A DNA stretch of 64,000 nt, from the NCBI RefSeq assembly GCF_028369105.1, contig NZ_JAQNDO010000001.1, forward strand, positions 10,324,501 through 10,388,500, given 5' to 3'. The position numbers were made by a program, and so were the translations under genes. Every line of letters starts with the position of its first letter. The stretch's first letter is position 1. The notes below the pieces were generated by a model. It saw nothing but the letters and a program-made list of their open reading frames with translations, was not told the origin of the DNA and ran no database searches. The stretch comes from Polyangium mundeleinium (lineage in GTDB: Bacteria > Myxococcota_A > Polyangia > Polyangiales > Polyangiaceae). Shown in pieces: positions 1 to 8,269 of the stretch.

Positions 1-167
1 ACGCGGCGGGCGGCCACCTCGCGAGCAAGGGCATCGGCTTCGGTGGGATTAGCCATCAGTTCCCCCCCCATGCGGCCACCTTCGACGGCGCCGGCCATGT
101 CGTGCTCGCGGTGAAGTCAAACGAGCCGCCGGATCTCGGCACCTTCATCACCAAGCTCGTGCCCTGA
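1..167 (+). CDS. C-terminal end of an unidentified protein (5' truncated)
   Basis: An open frame enters from the left edge and stops at TGA 165-167. About 54 residues are visible, beginning AAGGHLASKG and ending TKLVP. The codons end in G or C like the real genes nearby. There is no recognisable motif in this tail, so no function is assigned. The following 270 bases (168-438) hold no convincing gene. Confidence 0.6.
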   Translation, partial: AAGGHLASKGIGFGGISHQFPPHAATFDGAGHVVLAVKSNEPPDLGTFITKLVP

Positions 168-438
168 CCCGAGAAGGCTCCACCTGCGCGTCGGTGCGTG
201 CCGGAAGCTGGAGCGGGAGCGGGATGCATGGCCGCGCGCAGAACTGTGGACTTCCCCGGAGAGCCCCAGCGATCGGGGCCTCAGCAGTGGCGCCCCCGCG
301 TGATGAGGAACTTGCGCCGGACGAGTCGCGGGACGAGCCGCCGAACAAGCCGATGGATCCGACGGATGCCCGTGCTACGCGCGCTACGCGCGGACATCCG
401 CGGTTCATCGGCAGATCGTTATACGCCAAGGAGACCTC

Positions 439-900
439 ATGACAGTCAAGCGTATGGACAACGTCGGCATCGTGGTGGAAGACATCGATGCCGCCATTGA
501 GTTCTTCACCGAACTCGGCCTTTCCCTCGAAGGCCGCATGCCCATCAAAGGCGAATGGGCCGGCCGCGTCACCGGAGTGCGCGGCCAGCGCGTCGAGATC
601 GCCATGATGCGCACCCCCGACGGCCACAGCCGCCTCGAGCTCTCGCGCTTCGACGCCCCCGCCATCGCGTCCGATCACCGCACAGCCCCCGTGAACTCGT
701 TGGGATACCTGCGCGTCATGTTCACCGTCGAGGACATCGACGACACCCTCGCCCGGCTCAGCAAGCTCGGTGCGACGGTGGTCGATGAAGTCGTCAATTA
801 CGAAGACATCTACCGGCTCTGCTACATCCGGGGTCCCGAAGGAATTCTCATCGGGCTCGCCCAACAGCTCGGGCAGCAGCCTCCCGCGAGAATCCCATAG
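439..900 (+). CDS. VOC-superfamily (glyoxalase/bleomycin-resistance fold) protein
   Basis: The 153-residue protein has the vicinal-oxygen-chelate layout: a beta-alpha-beta module starting KRMDNVGIVVEDIDAAIEFF, a central LELSRF strand, and a second module RVMFTVEDIDDTLARL ending with the typical GPEGILIGLAQQLG. In this fold paired modules form a cup that usually binds a divalent metal. The first-strand ligand position, often His, is Asn here, while Glu in LELSRF and Glu in GPEG remain. Start is supported by AAGGAG six bases before ATG. It stands alone, so the substrate cannot be inferred. The family is clear; the specific reaction is unknown. Confidence 0.85.
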   Translation: MTVKRMDNVGIVVEDIDAAIEFFTELGLSLEGRMPIKGEWAGRVTGVRGQRVEIAMMRTPDGHSRLELSRFDAPAIASDHRTAPVNSLGYLRVMFTVEDIDDTLARLSKLGATVVDEVVNYEDIYRLCYIRGPEGILIGLAQQLGQQPPARIP

Positions 901-1682
901 GAACGTAGGCGTTGAGAACTCAGCTTTGCACTGTCGATGCGCAGAGGGCAGGGCCAGCATCCTTTGTCGGTTACATTTACTGCGGACCTGTCCAAGTGGC
1001 GTTGGTGGAACTTCCCGGTGATGTGGCTCCCCTCCGCGCGACCCCGGAACGCCGCCCCCTCTCCACCGCGACCTCCGTCGTCTGCATCCGGAAATAGTGC
1101 CGGACGAGGTACTTCGGGATCCCCTTCTTCGCAAGAGCCGCTCCCCTCTCCGTGCCCGAGCCCTCGGTAACCGAGCTCGAGCCTCCTCCCCATCGCGTCC
1201 GCGCGGTTCCCCATCGCGTCCTCCCCCTCGGCAACCGCCTCCGCACGGATCCCGACCGCCTCCTCACCCTTGGCAACGCTGTCCGATCGATTCCCCATCG
1301 CCTCCACCCCCTCGGCAACCGCCTCCACCCCCTCGGCAACCGCGTCTTCGCCCTTGGCAACGGTGTCCGAGCGATCCCATCGGATGCTCTCGCCCTCGAC
1401 AACCGCGTCCTCACCCTTGCCAACCGCGTCCTCACCCTTGCCAACCGCGTCCTCACCCTTGCCAACCGCGTCCTCACCCTTGCCACCGCGTCCGCACGAT
1501 TCCCCCCGGCGTCCTGGACCTCCGGAACCGCGTCCGCGCATTCCCCCCACCACGACCTGGCCCTCCACGCGGCCGTCGACGGAGCAAAGGTTCCGCCGAT
1601 GACCGCATCCAACCTCTGCTTACCTTGCGGCCACCCCACAACGCCCGCTCCTTGCCATGAAGGTGCGGGCATGGAGGTTTTC
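901..1682. other. 780-bp stretch with no certain gene, containing 21-bp repeats
   Basis: No gene with a ribosome-binding site and family resemblance is seen here. Bases 901-1160 look unremarkable. From about 1167 to 1500 the DNA is a degenerate 21-bp repeat array, listed separately. The plus-strand frame of the following gene is open from 1152, so an N-terminal extension through the repeats is formally possible. The better translation start is at 1683. Confidence 0.5.
1167..1500 (+). repeat. Degenerate 21-bp tandem repeat array with four perfect copies
   Basis: Four identical copies of a 21-bp unit lie head to tail at 1401-1421, 1422-1442, 1443-1463 and 1464-1484. Diverged copies, recognisable by CTCGGCAACCGC, extend upstream to about 1190. 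Because 21 is a multiple of 3, each frame gives heptads. In the plus frame joined to the gene at 1683 the heptad reads V-L-T-L-A-N-R, with Val at a and Leu at d, which fits a coiled coil. In that frame the third positions are mostly C. This could be a coiled-coil segment of a longer protein, a decayed one, or non-coding repeat DNA. Confidence 0.7.
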
Positions 1683-2201
1683 ATGAACGACACGATCGCT
1701 CCCTATATGGGCCCCAGCATCATCGACGTTTCGAATGTTCGCCCGAAGCTCGTGGACCTTGCCAATGGCAAGCTCGCGGGCGCGCAACGCGAGAAGATTG
1801 GTTTTTCGGAGGTCTTCGACGAACTCTCGAAGGCCATCCCGCAGTACGGCGAAACCCTCGGCATTCACCCCAGCATGTGGCAGAGGGTCCTCGACAAGAC
1901 CGCCACGCTCGACGAGATCCGAGCGCTCAAGAAGGATGTCCTCAAGCTCGCCGAGGTCCTCCAGGAGAGCGAGGTCTACTACGAGGACGCGCGCGAGGCC
2001 GACATCAGCCGCATCGGCGGATTCGTCGACGCCACCGCCCTGCACGGCGACCCGTCCGTGCAGGCGGCCTTCCACAAGACCCTGGAGTACCGCTCCCGGT
2101 ACGCGAAGAAGGCCGCCGACCAGCGCCGCAAGAACAAACAAGCGCGCCCCGAAACCACTCCCGCGCCCGCCACGGAAGCCAAGGCCCCGACCCCAGCCTG
2201 A
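1683..2201 (+). CDS. Hypothetical protein, mostly helical, charged C-terminus
   Basis: I do not recognise this 172-residue protein. It begins MNDTIAPYMG, has a long helical centre (DEIRALKKDVLKLAEVLQES, then a YYEDAREADISRI stretch) and ends in a Lys/Arg-rich segment followed by an Ala/Pro/Thr tail. There is no signal peptide or membrane segment, so a cytosolic protein is likely. GGAGG five bases before ATG 1683 decides this start. An ATG at 1671 or an upstream extension through the 21-bp repeats remains possible. It converges with the minus-strand gene ending at 2277. Confidence 0.7.
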   Translation: MNDTIAPYMGPSIIDVSNVRPKLVDLANGKLAGAQREKIGFSEVFDELSKAIPQYGETLGIHPSMWQRVLDKTATLDEIRALKKDVLKLAEVLQESEVYYEDAREADISRIGGFVDATALHGDPSVQAAFHKTLEYRSRYAKKAADQRRKNKQARPETTPAPATEAKAPTPA

Positions 2202-2227
2202 GCGCTCCCCCGCCTCACGTCCTCCTT

Positions 2228-2274
2228 CCCGCTCCCGCTCCCGCTCCCGCTCCCCCTCCCCCTCCCGCTCCCGC
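2228..2274. repeat. Hexanucleotide (CCCGCT-type) low-complexity repeat between convergent genes
   Basis: About eight imperfect copies of CCCGCT / CCCCCT fill the gap between the plus gene ending at 2201 and the minus gene ending at 2277. It is pyrimidine-only apart from the G of each unit. It may simply be slippage-prone spacer DNA. It shows no hairpin or T-tract to make it a terminator. Confidence 0.75.
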
Positions 2275-2276
2275 CG

Positions 2277-3071
2277 TTATGCCGGCTCCTCGGGAATCTC
2301 GGGCGAGCCGGGCCAGGTGATGCCCACCTTCTGAAGCCTGCGCTGGATGCCGAGGACCCGCTTCGGGTCGGGCGTGGGGACGAGGAGCGTCTCGAGCTCG
2401 GCGGGCGTGAACTCCGTGGGGCCTTTCAGGGCGCGGTCGACCACCGCGTCCATGACCGCGTGGGCGGGGGCGTCTTGCGGGCGGTCGTGGTTCGTCACGA
2501 TCCACCCGGGGCGTGGACGATACGACTCACACGACAGCGGCAAGAGCCGCCCCTTGTGGAGCAAGCCCCACGCGGCCAGCCGGCGGGCGCCGTTGGCCGT
2601 CGGCTTGTCGAAGAGCGTGCCGCCGACGCGATCGCCGTGAAGCCAGAAGCCCACGCCGGCCTGCCTCTCCCCATGCTCCTCCCCCACGTAGAGCATGCCG
2701 ACGGCCATCACGAACGCGGGCTCGAGCTCGGCGGGGAGCCCTGGCACGGCCCCGCGCACGTCGTCCGGGCCGCCGGTCACGGCGTCGAGCGAGAGGCGGA
2801 GCTGCTCGATCGGCCCGCACCCGAGCTCGCACGCGAGACCAACGACGCCTGCCTCGGTCCACGCCACGACCTCGTAGTTTCCTTCTCCGTCGTCGTTGTA
2901 GATGGCGCCCCGCTGGAGGTCGCCCTCCCACATCGCGCCGTAGCAGGCCGGGAAGCTAAAGCGTCCGATGACGTAGAGCCATCTTTCCATGTAAGCGCGC
3001 AGCGCGGCGCGGACGATGGCGTCTCGATCGAAGACGAGATGTCCGAAGCGAGGGGTGACCCGTTCGATCAT
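2277..3071 (-). CDS. Hypothetical cytosolic protein; candidate immunity partner of the upstream HNH lipoprotein
   Basis: I do not recognise a named family in this 264-residue protein. It begins MIERVTPRFGHLVF and has no signal peptide or membrane segment. A central stretch rich in Gly, Trp and acidic residues resembles a globular alpha/beta protein. The start is chosen at ATG 3071, preceded by GAGG at a good distance; the frame stays open further upstream only by chance. It lies 67 bp downstream of, and on the same strand as, the secreted HNH-type protein at 3139-4116. A cytosolic gene right behind a secreted nuclease is the usual place for an immunity gene. That role is an inference from position only. 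Confidence 0.75.
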   Translation of the reverse strand: MIERVTPRFGHLVFDRDAIVRAALRAYMERWLYVIGRFSFPACYGAMWEGDLQRGAIYNDDGEGNYEVVAWTEAGVVGLACELGCGPIEQLRLSLDAVTGGPDDVRGAVPGLPAELEPAFVMAVGMLYVGEEHGERQAGVGFWLHGDRVGGTLFDKPTANGARRLAAWGLLHKGRLLPLSCESYRPRPGWIVTNHDRPQDAPAHAVMDAVVDRALKGPTEFTPAELETLLVPTPDPKRVLGIQRRLQKVGITWPGSPEIPEEPA

Positions 3072-3138
3072 GTTGCCTCGGCTACACCCCGTGGGTCTCG
3101 GCGTCAACGCGGCCCGCCGCCTGCGTCCGCCTACCGCG

Positions 3139-4116
3139 TCATGGCGTGTACGGCGGAACGTTGTTGATCTGCGCCATCTCTTTTTCCGGCGGGTAATTGT
3201 ACCATAGAAAGCGGTTGAGCCTCCGCGAGATGACGGCCGCGTTCTTGTACGCGTTCGTGCCCCACGGACAACCGCGCAGGTCCTTCCTGGGCACCACGTG
3301 GTGCACCTGCGGGAGATCTGGGTCGTTGTCGGGCGTCTTTGGATCAGCCGGATCTTTGAGGACGAGCTTCTCCGTGCACGTCGTTGGCTTGCAGTTCTCA
3401 TCCTTGCAAGGCCACGTGAAGCCCGCGAGATCGGAGTGAATCTCGCCCTTGTGCGCCTTGCGGTTGACCTTGAGGATCCAGTCCCTCTGGCTGAGGGTTT
3501 TGCCGTCGTCACCGACCTGGCCGCTGGAGCAGTAGAAATCTTTCTCCGGCTTGATGGGCGTGACCTCGACCAAGTTCCGGTACGGACCGCTCACCTCCGT
3601 CGGGACGCTCTTGATCTCGATGAGCGACGTCGCGAGCGGCGCGTCCGCGTAGGTGATCGGGATCTTGTTCGCGGGATCCGAGCCGACCTGGAGCGAGTAG
3701 TCCTCCGTGCCGGCGACGGGCTGACACGTGTAGCCCTCGTCGTACGGCGCATTTCCCGACACCTCGCCGATCTTTACGGCCTCTTCACACGCGTCCTCCC
3801 ACGTCTTGTAGAAGCAGTCGAACGTACCGCCCTCGGACATGTAACAAGCGCTGCCGAACGCGGCGATGTACTTGCTGCGCAGCGCGACGTTCATGGTCGG
3901 GTCTCCCACGAGCGGGATGCGGTAAAGCTTGCACGGCTCGGACGTGGGCTCCGCGCATTCGGTCGACGTGTCGGTCGGGGTGTCGGATGGAGTCGAGCAC
4001 GAATCGGCAGGCCCCGGATCGAGAGGCGCTCCGCACGCCCCCGTCATCCATGCCCCAACGCAGCCCCATACCAGCAGGCCCAGCATTCCCCAGCCGCGTC
4101 TCCTCGATGCTCGCAT
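3139..4116 (-). CDS. Secreted, probable lipoprotein with C-terminal HNH-like nuclease motif
   Basis: The 325-residue protein starts with RRR, a hydrophobic stretch (residues about 9-26) and cysteines that could serve as a lipid-attachment site. The lipobox is not canonical (WGC or TGAC). A Ser/Thr/Pro-rich spacer follows. Residues about 55-260 carry many cysteines in a domain I do not recognise. The last 60 residues contain VHHVVPRKD, then NAYKNAAVI and SRRLNRFLW. This matches the His-His, Asn and His/Asn layout of HNH/AHH-type endonuclease toxins. No canonical ribosome-binding site is obvious. The gene behind it (2277-3071) could be an immunity gene. Alternatively this is a self-targeted secreted nuclease for DNA scavenging. 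Confidence 0.8.
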   Translation of the reverse strand: MRASRRRGWGMLGLLVWGCVGAWMTGACGAPLDPGPADSCSTPSDTPTDTSTECAEPTSEPCKLYRIPLVGDPTMNVALRSKYIAAFGSACYMSEGGTFDCFYKTWEDACEEAVKIGEVSGNAPYDEGYTCQPVAGTEDYSLQVGSDPANKIPITYADAPLATSLIEIKSVPTEVSGPYRNLVEVTPIKPEKDFYCSSGQVGDDGKTLSQRDWILKVNRKAHKGEIHSDLAGFTWPCKDENCKPTTCTEKLVLKDPADPKTPDNDPDLPQVHHVVPRKDLRGCPWGTNAYKNAAVISRRLNRFLWYNYPPEKEMAQINNVPPYTP

Positions 4117-4518
4117 GGAGTACCGAGTCCCACGTTGATCGGCTGAGCAGCAACGGAAAACGAGCGAGGGGGCTCACGATGCGCCTGGGGACCGAGCGTC
4201 CCATGACGGTCCCTGGGTCGGCGGGAGCCGACGGCGCCGCGGCAGCGGTACACAATCAAATTTCGCTTGCCCTCCCGCCTCCCCGCCCGTTCGCCCGATC
4301 CAAACCGCCCGTTTGTCAAGCTCTCCCGGGTGACGATTCCGTGACACCCTCTCCTCGTCACGACGCACGGCGGCGCGGCCACGGGCGGCCCCCAGGAACC
4401 GCGCCGTTTTTCGGGGGCGTCCGGGCGAACCCTGGATCCTGGGCTCCCGTGGTGTGTTCACCTACCACGTTTTTCCCTTGAGCCACGCGGGGCATCCTGC
4501 CTAGGTTACGCCCGTTCG
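4117..4518. other. Divergent intergenic region of about 400 bp, no gene seen
   Basis: This lies between the start of the minus-strand HNH lipoprotein and the start of the plus-strand nucleotidase gene. Open frames cross it in several phases but have neither ribosome-binding sites nor family resemblance. It presumably holds the promoters for both directions; a candidate for the plus gene is listed at 4478-4507. Confidence 0.6.
4478..4507 (+). promoter_or_regulatory. Candidate sigma-70-type promoter, almost leaderless
   Basis: TTGAGC (4478-4483) and TAGGTT (4502-4507) are separated by 18 bases. Transcription would begin about five bases before ATG 4519, and no ribosome-binding site is visible there, consistent with a leaderless message. 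The same TAGGTT element recurs before the gene starting at 28456. The match to consensus is only partial, so this is tentative. Confidence 0.35.
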
Positions 4519-6810
4519 ATGCGCTTCCGACGCTTCTTAGCTCCCCTCTTGGCCGCGCCTCTGGTCGCGACTTTGGCCCTGGGCTCGGGCTGTGAGACGT
4601 CCGCGCCCACCCCACGCCTCAAGGGTCAGACCCACCTGACCCTGATCCACACGTCCGACATCCACTCACGGCTCTATCCGTACAACCTGCAGCTCGGCCA
4701 GGTCGACGCCGGCCTCGGGCTCGGGGAGGCGCTCAGCATCGCCAACGTGGGCGGCGCCGCGCGTATCTCGCATATCGTCGGACGGGAGCGGGCCCGCGCC
4801 TCGCGCGTCCTGCACGTCGACGGCGGCGACTGCTTCCAGGGCGCGCCCGTCTTCAACTTCTTCTCCGGCGAGGCCGAGATTCGCGCCCTCAGCGCGATGG
4901 GCGCCGACGCGATGCTCGTCGCGAACCACGAGTTCGATCGCGGCGCCCTGAACCTCGGCATCCAGCTCCAGAACTGGGCGAGCTTCCCCGTCCTCGCGGC
5001 CAATTACCTGCTCGAAGACCCGGCCCAGCCCGGCGCCTCCCCCCTCGGCGCCGTCCTCCAGCCCTACCAGGTCTACCACCTCGACGGGCTGCGCGTCGGC
5101 CTCATCGGCATGGGCAACCTGTCGAGCATGACCTCGATCTTCGACGCGCCGAACCGCCTCGGGATCACGCCGCTGAACACCGTCGAGGTCGCGCAGTTCT
5201 ATACCGACCTGCTCCGGCCCATCGTCGACGTCGTCGTCTTCGTCACGCACCTCGGCCTCGAGGTCGACGAGCGCATGATCCAGAATACGACGGGCATCGA
5301 CGTCGTGCTCGGCGGGCACAACCACATCGTGCTCCAGCCGCCGAAGCGCGTGCGGGATTGCTCGGCCAATTTCGACGCCGAGGTGAACAGCTACTACATC
5401 GAGCTGAACGATCCGAACGCGGAGACGGGCAAGATCCGCAGGTACTGCCGGCCGCGCGACGTCGTCCTCTCCCATTCCGGCGCGTTCGCGAAGTACGTGG
5501 GCCGGCTCGACCTCGTCCTCTCGAACGATCCAGCCGATTTCCCCGGCGAGACCGACGGCGTGTCGGACTACGATCCGGTGAATGGCTTCGAGGTCGTCTC
5601 GAAGGATTATCGCCTCTTCCCGGTGACGGAGGACGTGCCGGAGGATCCGATCGTGCTCGCGACGCTCGAGCCGTACGCGCAGAGCCTCGACGCGCTGGCG
5701 AACCTCGACCTGCTCGTCGGGTATGCACGGGATGGGTCGCGGCGCTTCTCGACGAGCGGCGGCGATTCGCCGCTCGGCAACATGATCTCCACCGCGATGT
5801 GGCTGCGCCTCGGCGTGCAGACCGATTTCTCGTTGACGAACACCACGGGCATCCGCGCCGACCTCGTGCCCGGGCCGGTGACCGTCGAGCAGATGTACAA
5901 CATCTTCCCGTTCGACAACTCGATCTCGAAGATGCAGCTCTCGGGCGTCGAGGTGCAGGACCTCTTCGATTTCGTGGCGCGCAGGTCCGCCGGCCGCGGC
6001 TGCGTCTCGCAGGTGCAGATCGCGGGCGCCCGCATCGTGGTCAATTGCACGCAGCAAAAGACGCCCGACAGCCCGCCCGGCGTCGCGACGAACATCTACA
6101 TCGGCGCGCGAAACCCCAAGGTCGCGTGCACGAGCGACGCGCAATGCCCCGACAAGGGCCTCGGGAGCTGCGACGTCGAGGGCGGTGTCTGCTGGCAGCC
6201 CTTCGATTCGCTCGCGAGCTACGAGCTCGCCACCTCGAACTACCTCGCCGCCGGCGGCAGCGGCTTCCGCGTCCTGCAGCGCAACACGACGCAGTTCGAT
6301 ACACAGATCCAGCAGCGCGACGCGCTCATCGATTACATCCGCGCCGGCGAGCCGTGTACCATCCGGCCCCCCTGCCCCGCCGACGCGAACAACAACGGGA
6401 GCCAATCCGACGAGTGCGGCAAGCTCCTCGGTCTGCCGGCGACGTGCACGAACGACGGCGTGTGTGACCACGACGAGCCCATCGGCTGCAAGGTCGACGC
6501 CGATTGCACGAAGCTCGACAAGGACTTCGTCTGCGCCTGCCCCGAGTCCGTCATCGAGGGGGACGTCTGCTCCTCCGACGCGGCCCGGCCCTGCAGCGCC
6601 GGCTCCTGCGTGCTCCGGACCTGCCGCGACGACGTCGCCGCGTTCCAGCGGTCGGTCTGCGAGAATGCGCCGTCCGCCGCGATCGAGCGGGAGTGCGAGC
6701 AAGAGCTCGCGCCCTGCAGGACCGCGGGCGAGACCTGCAAGTACCTCGCTTGCGTGGATCGTTACATCGGAAACTTCTCCGATGGTCGCATCCGGATGGT
6801 CGGGCAATGA
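4519..6810 (+). CDS. 5'-nucleotidase / metallophosphoesterase lipoprotein (UshA-type)
   Basis: A 763-residue secreted hydrolase that should release phosphate from nucleotides or related phosphoesters outside the inner membrane. A signal peptide ends at the lipobox-like LGSGC (Cys about residue 25). The metallophosphatase domain shows HTSDIHSRL, HVDGGDCFQGAP, VANHEFDRG and GGHNH, which supply the two-metal centre. The C-terminal 5'-nucleotidase domain shows GGDSPLGNMI, TNTTGIRADL and IFPFDNSI. A cysteine-rich tail (residues about 540-745) is an addition to the usual ~550-residue family length. Its stop overlaps the next ATG (ATGA), so translation is probably coupled. Confidence 0.93.
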   Translation: MRFRRFLAPLLAAPLVATLALGSGCETSAPTPRLKGQTHLTLIHTSDIHSRLYPYNLQLGQVDAGLGLGEALSIANVGGAARISHIVGRERARASRVLHVDGGDCFQGAPVFNFFSGEAEIRALSAMGADAMLVANHEFDRGALNLGIQLQNWASFPVLAANYLLEDPAQPGASPLGAVLQPYQVYHLDGLRVGLIGMGNLSSMTSIFDAPNRLGITPLNTVEVAQFYTDLLRPIVDVVVFVTHLGLEVDERMIQNTTGIDVVLGGHNHIVLQPPKRVRDCSANFDAEVNSYYIELNDPNAETGKIRRYCRPRDVVLSHSGAFAKYVGRLDLVLSNDPADFPGETDGVSDYDPVNGFEVVSKDYRLFPVTEDVPEDPIVLATLEPYAQSLDALANLDLLVGYARDGSRRFSTSGGDSPLGNMISTAMWLRLGVQTDFSLTNTTGIRADLVPGPVTVEQMYNIFPFDNSISKMQLSGVEVQDLFDFVARRSAGRGCVSQVQIAGARIVVNCTQQKTPDSPPGVATNIYIGARNPKVACTSDAQCPDKGLGSCDVEGGVCWQPFDSLASYELATSNYLAAGGSGFRVLQRNTTQFDTQIQQRDALIDYIRAGEPCTIRPPCPADANNNGSQSDECGKLLGLPATCTNDGVCDHDEPIGCKVDADCTKLDKDFVCACPESVIEGDVCSSDAARPCSAGSCVLRTCRDDVAAFQRSVCENAPSAAIERECEQELAPCRTAGETCKYLACVDRYIGNFSDGRIRMVGQ

Positions 6811-8252
6811 AGTTCTCTACGGCTCCGCACAGGGCAACGCTTGGCCTCGTGTCGCTCCTCGCCCTCGCGGCCTGCACCGATCAGGTCGCGCCGCCGAGCG
6901 GCGCGTCGACGTTCCGCGTGCGGATCACGCAGGTGAACGGCGCGGCCGCCCCCCCGGACGACGCGCCGCTTCCCGCGAACCGCGGGGATCGCGAGGATAC
7001 GTGGGCGTTCGAGCTCGAAACGCTCTCGCCTTATGGGGAGCACGTCGATTTCGACGGCATGGTGCGGATCAGCGTCGAGCCGGGCGTCGTCCTCGGCGTC
7101 ACGGGGGAGGGCGCGACGGGCCGAAACATCAACGTGGTGGCCGGCAAAGCGCAAGGGGTCGCCACGGTGACGGCCGTGTATGGCTCGGCGCGCCTCTGGG
7201 TCGAGGATCTCGGCTATTCGCCGGTGCCGCTTTCTTCGAAACCGGCCTGCTCGAACGGCAAGGACGACGATGGCGACGTGCTCATCGATTTCCCCGCCGA
7301 TCCGGGGTGCGCGTTCGCGGACGACGACAACGAGGAGACGGGCACGTTCGCGGCCGGCATCTCGCCGCCGGTCCATTACGAGCTGCCGCGCATCAGCGAC
7401 GTGCAGGGCCTCGGCGCGGCGACGCCCTTCCCGTACGAGGCCATCGAGATCAACACCCATCGGCCGAAGCCGCTCGTCGTGACGCGCGTGTCGAACGACG
7501 GCTTTTACGTGACGGACCTGTCGGAGCAGGCGACGGGGTACAACCACATCTTCGCGTTCAACTTCTCCACGCCGCCGGGCATGCGCGTCTGCGACCGCGT
7601 GACGTTTCTGACGGGCACCGTGGTCGAGTTCTTCGGCTTCACGGAGCTCTCGTTCCCCTCGTACGTCGTGAGTTACCCGGTCGAGGGCGAGGACACGTGC
7701 GAGGTGCCCGAGCCGCCGGTGCTCGACGACAGCACGATCCAGAACGCGGACGCGATGGAAAAGCTCGAATCCGGCCTCGTGCGGATCGAGGGGTTCCGCG
7801 TGGCCACGAAGTTCGGCCCGAAGCCCGTCGTCGACAACGTACCGGACGCGGATCACTCCAATTGTGATCTCAATGGCGACGGGCAGGTCGATTTCGCGAG
7901 CCAGGCCGAGGGCGCGTGTTCGGACGCCTGCTCCGCGGATCCCGAGTGCACGGAGTGGACGTCGTACTCGGCGCGCGGCAATTACAAGGTCTTCAAAGGC
8001 AACACGCAGATTCAGATCCAGACCGGGACCGCGGCGAGCTTCGACCCGACGGGGCACAAGGGCGAGACGCTCGACGCCGTGACCGGCACGCTGCGCAATT
8101 TCTCCGGAGGCTCGTTGAACTGGACGCTCGAGACGCGTTGCCCCGACGATCTCGTATGCCAGTCGCAGGGCTGCGTGAAGGCGACCGTGCCGTCCACGAA
8201 AGCCTGCGTTCGCCTCCGGACCATCGACGACAACGATCAAGGCTCGAACTGA
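6807..8252 (+). CDS. Lipoprotein with OB-fold-like region, partner of the 5'-nucleotidase
   Basis: A 481-residue lipoprotein: MKFSTAPHRATLGLVSLLAL then the lipobox LAAC at Cys about 24. An acidic loop CSNGKDDDGDVLIDF (about residues 148-162) and DLNGDGQVDF (near residue 355) look like Ca-binding Dx[DN]xDG loops. The middle part (VTRVSNDGFYVTDLSE, then VCDRVTFLTGTVVEFFGFTE) resembles the nucleic-acid-binding OB-folds found beside extracellular nucleases and 5'-nucleotidases of the YhcR/ExeM kind. That is a weak resemblance judged by eye. It overlaps the nucleotidase gene by 4 bases and precedes an outer-membrane barrel, suggesting one surface complex. Confidence 0.8.
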   Translation: MKFSTAPHRATLGLVSLLALAACTDQVAPPSGASTFRVRITQVNGAAAPPDDAPLPANRGDREDTWAFELETLSPYGEHVDFDGMVRISVEPGVVLGVTGEGATGRNINVVAGKAQGVATVTAVYGSARLWVEDLGYSPVPLSSKPACSNGKDDDGDVLIDFPADPGCAFADDDNEETGTFAAGISPPVHYELPRISDVQGLGAATPFPYEAIEINTHRPKPLVVTRVSNDGFYVTDLSEQATGYNHIFAFNFSTPPGMRVCDRVTFLTGTVVEFFGFTELSFPSYVVSYPVEGEDTCEVPEPPVLDDSTIQNADAMEKLESGLVRIEGFRVATKFGPKPVVDNVPDADHSNCDLNGDGQVDFASQAEGACSDACSADPECTEWTSYSARGNYKVFKGNTQIQIQTGTAASFDPTGHKGETLDAVTGTLRNFSGGSLNWTLETRCPDDLVCQSQGCVKATVPSTKACVRLRTIDDNDQGSN

Positions 8253-8269
8253 AGGACCCTCGATTGCCC

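Noticed and set aside
822..1693. Minus-strand repeat proteins through the 21-bp array (GKGEDAV or RVRTRLA heptads)
   Set aside because: Any 21-bp repeat gives heptads in all frames. These frames have poor third-position bias, no start signals and overlap the VOC gene or the gene at 1683.
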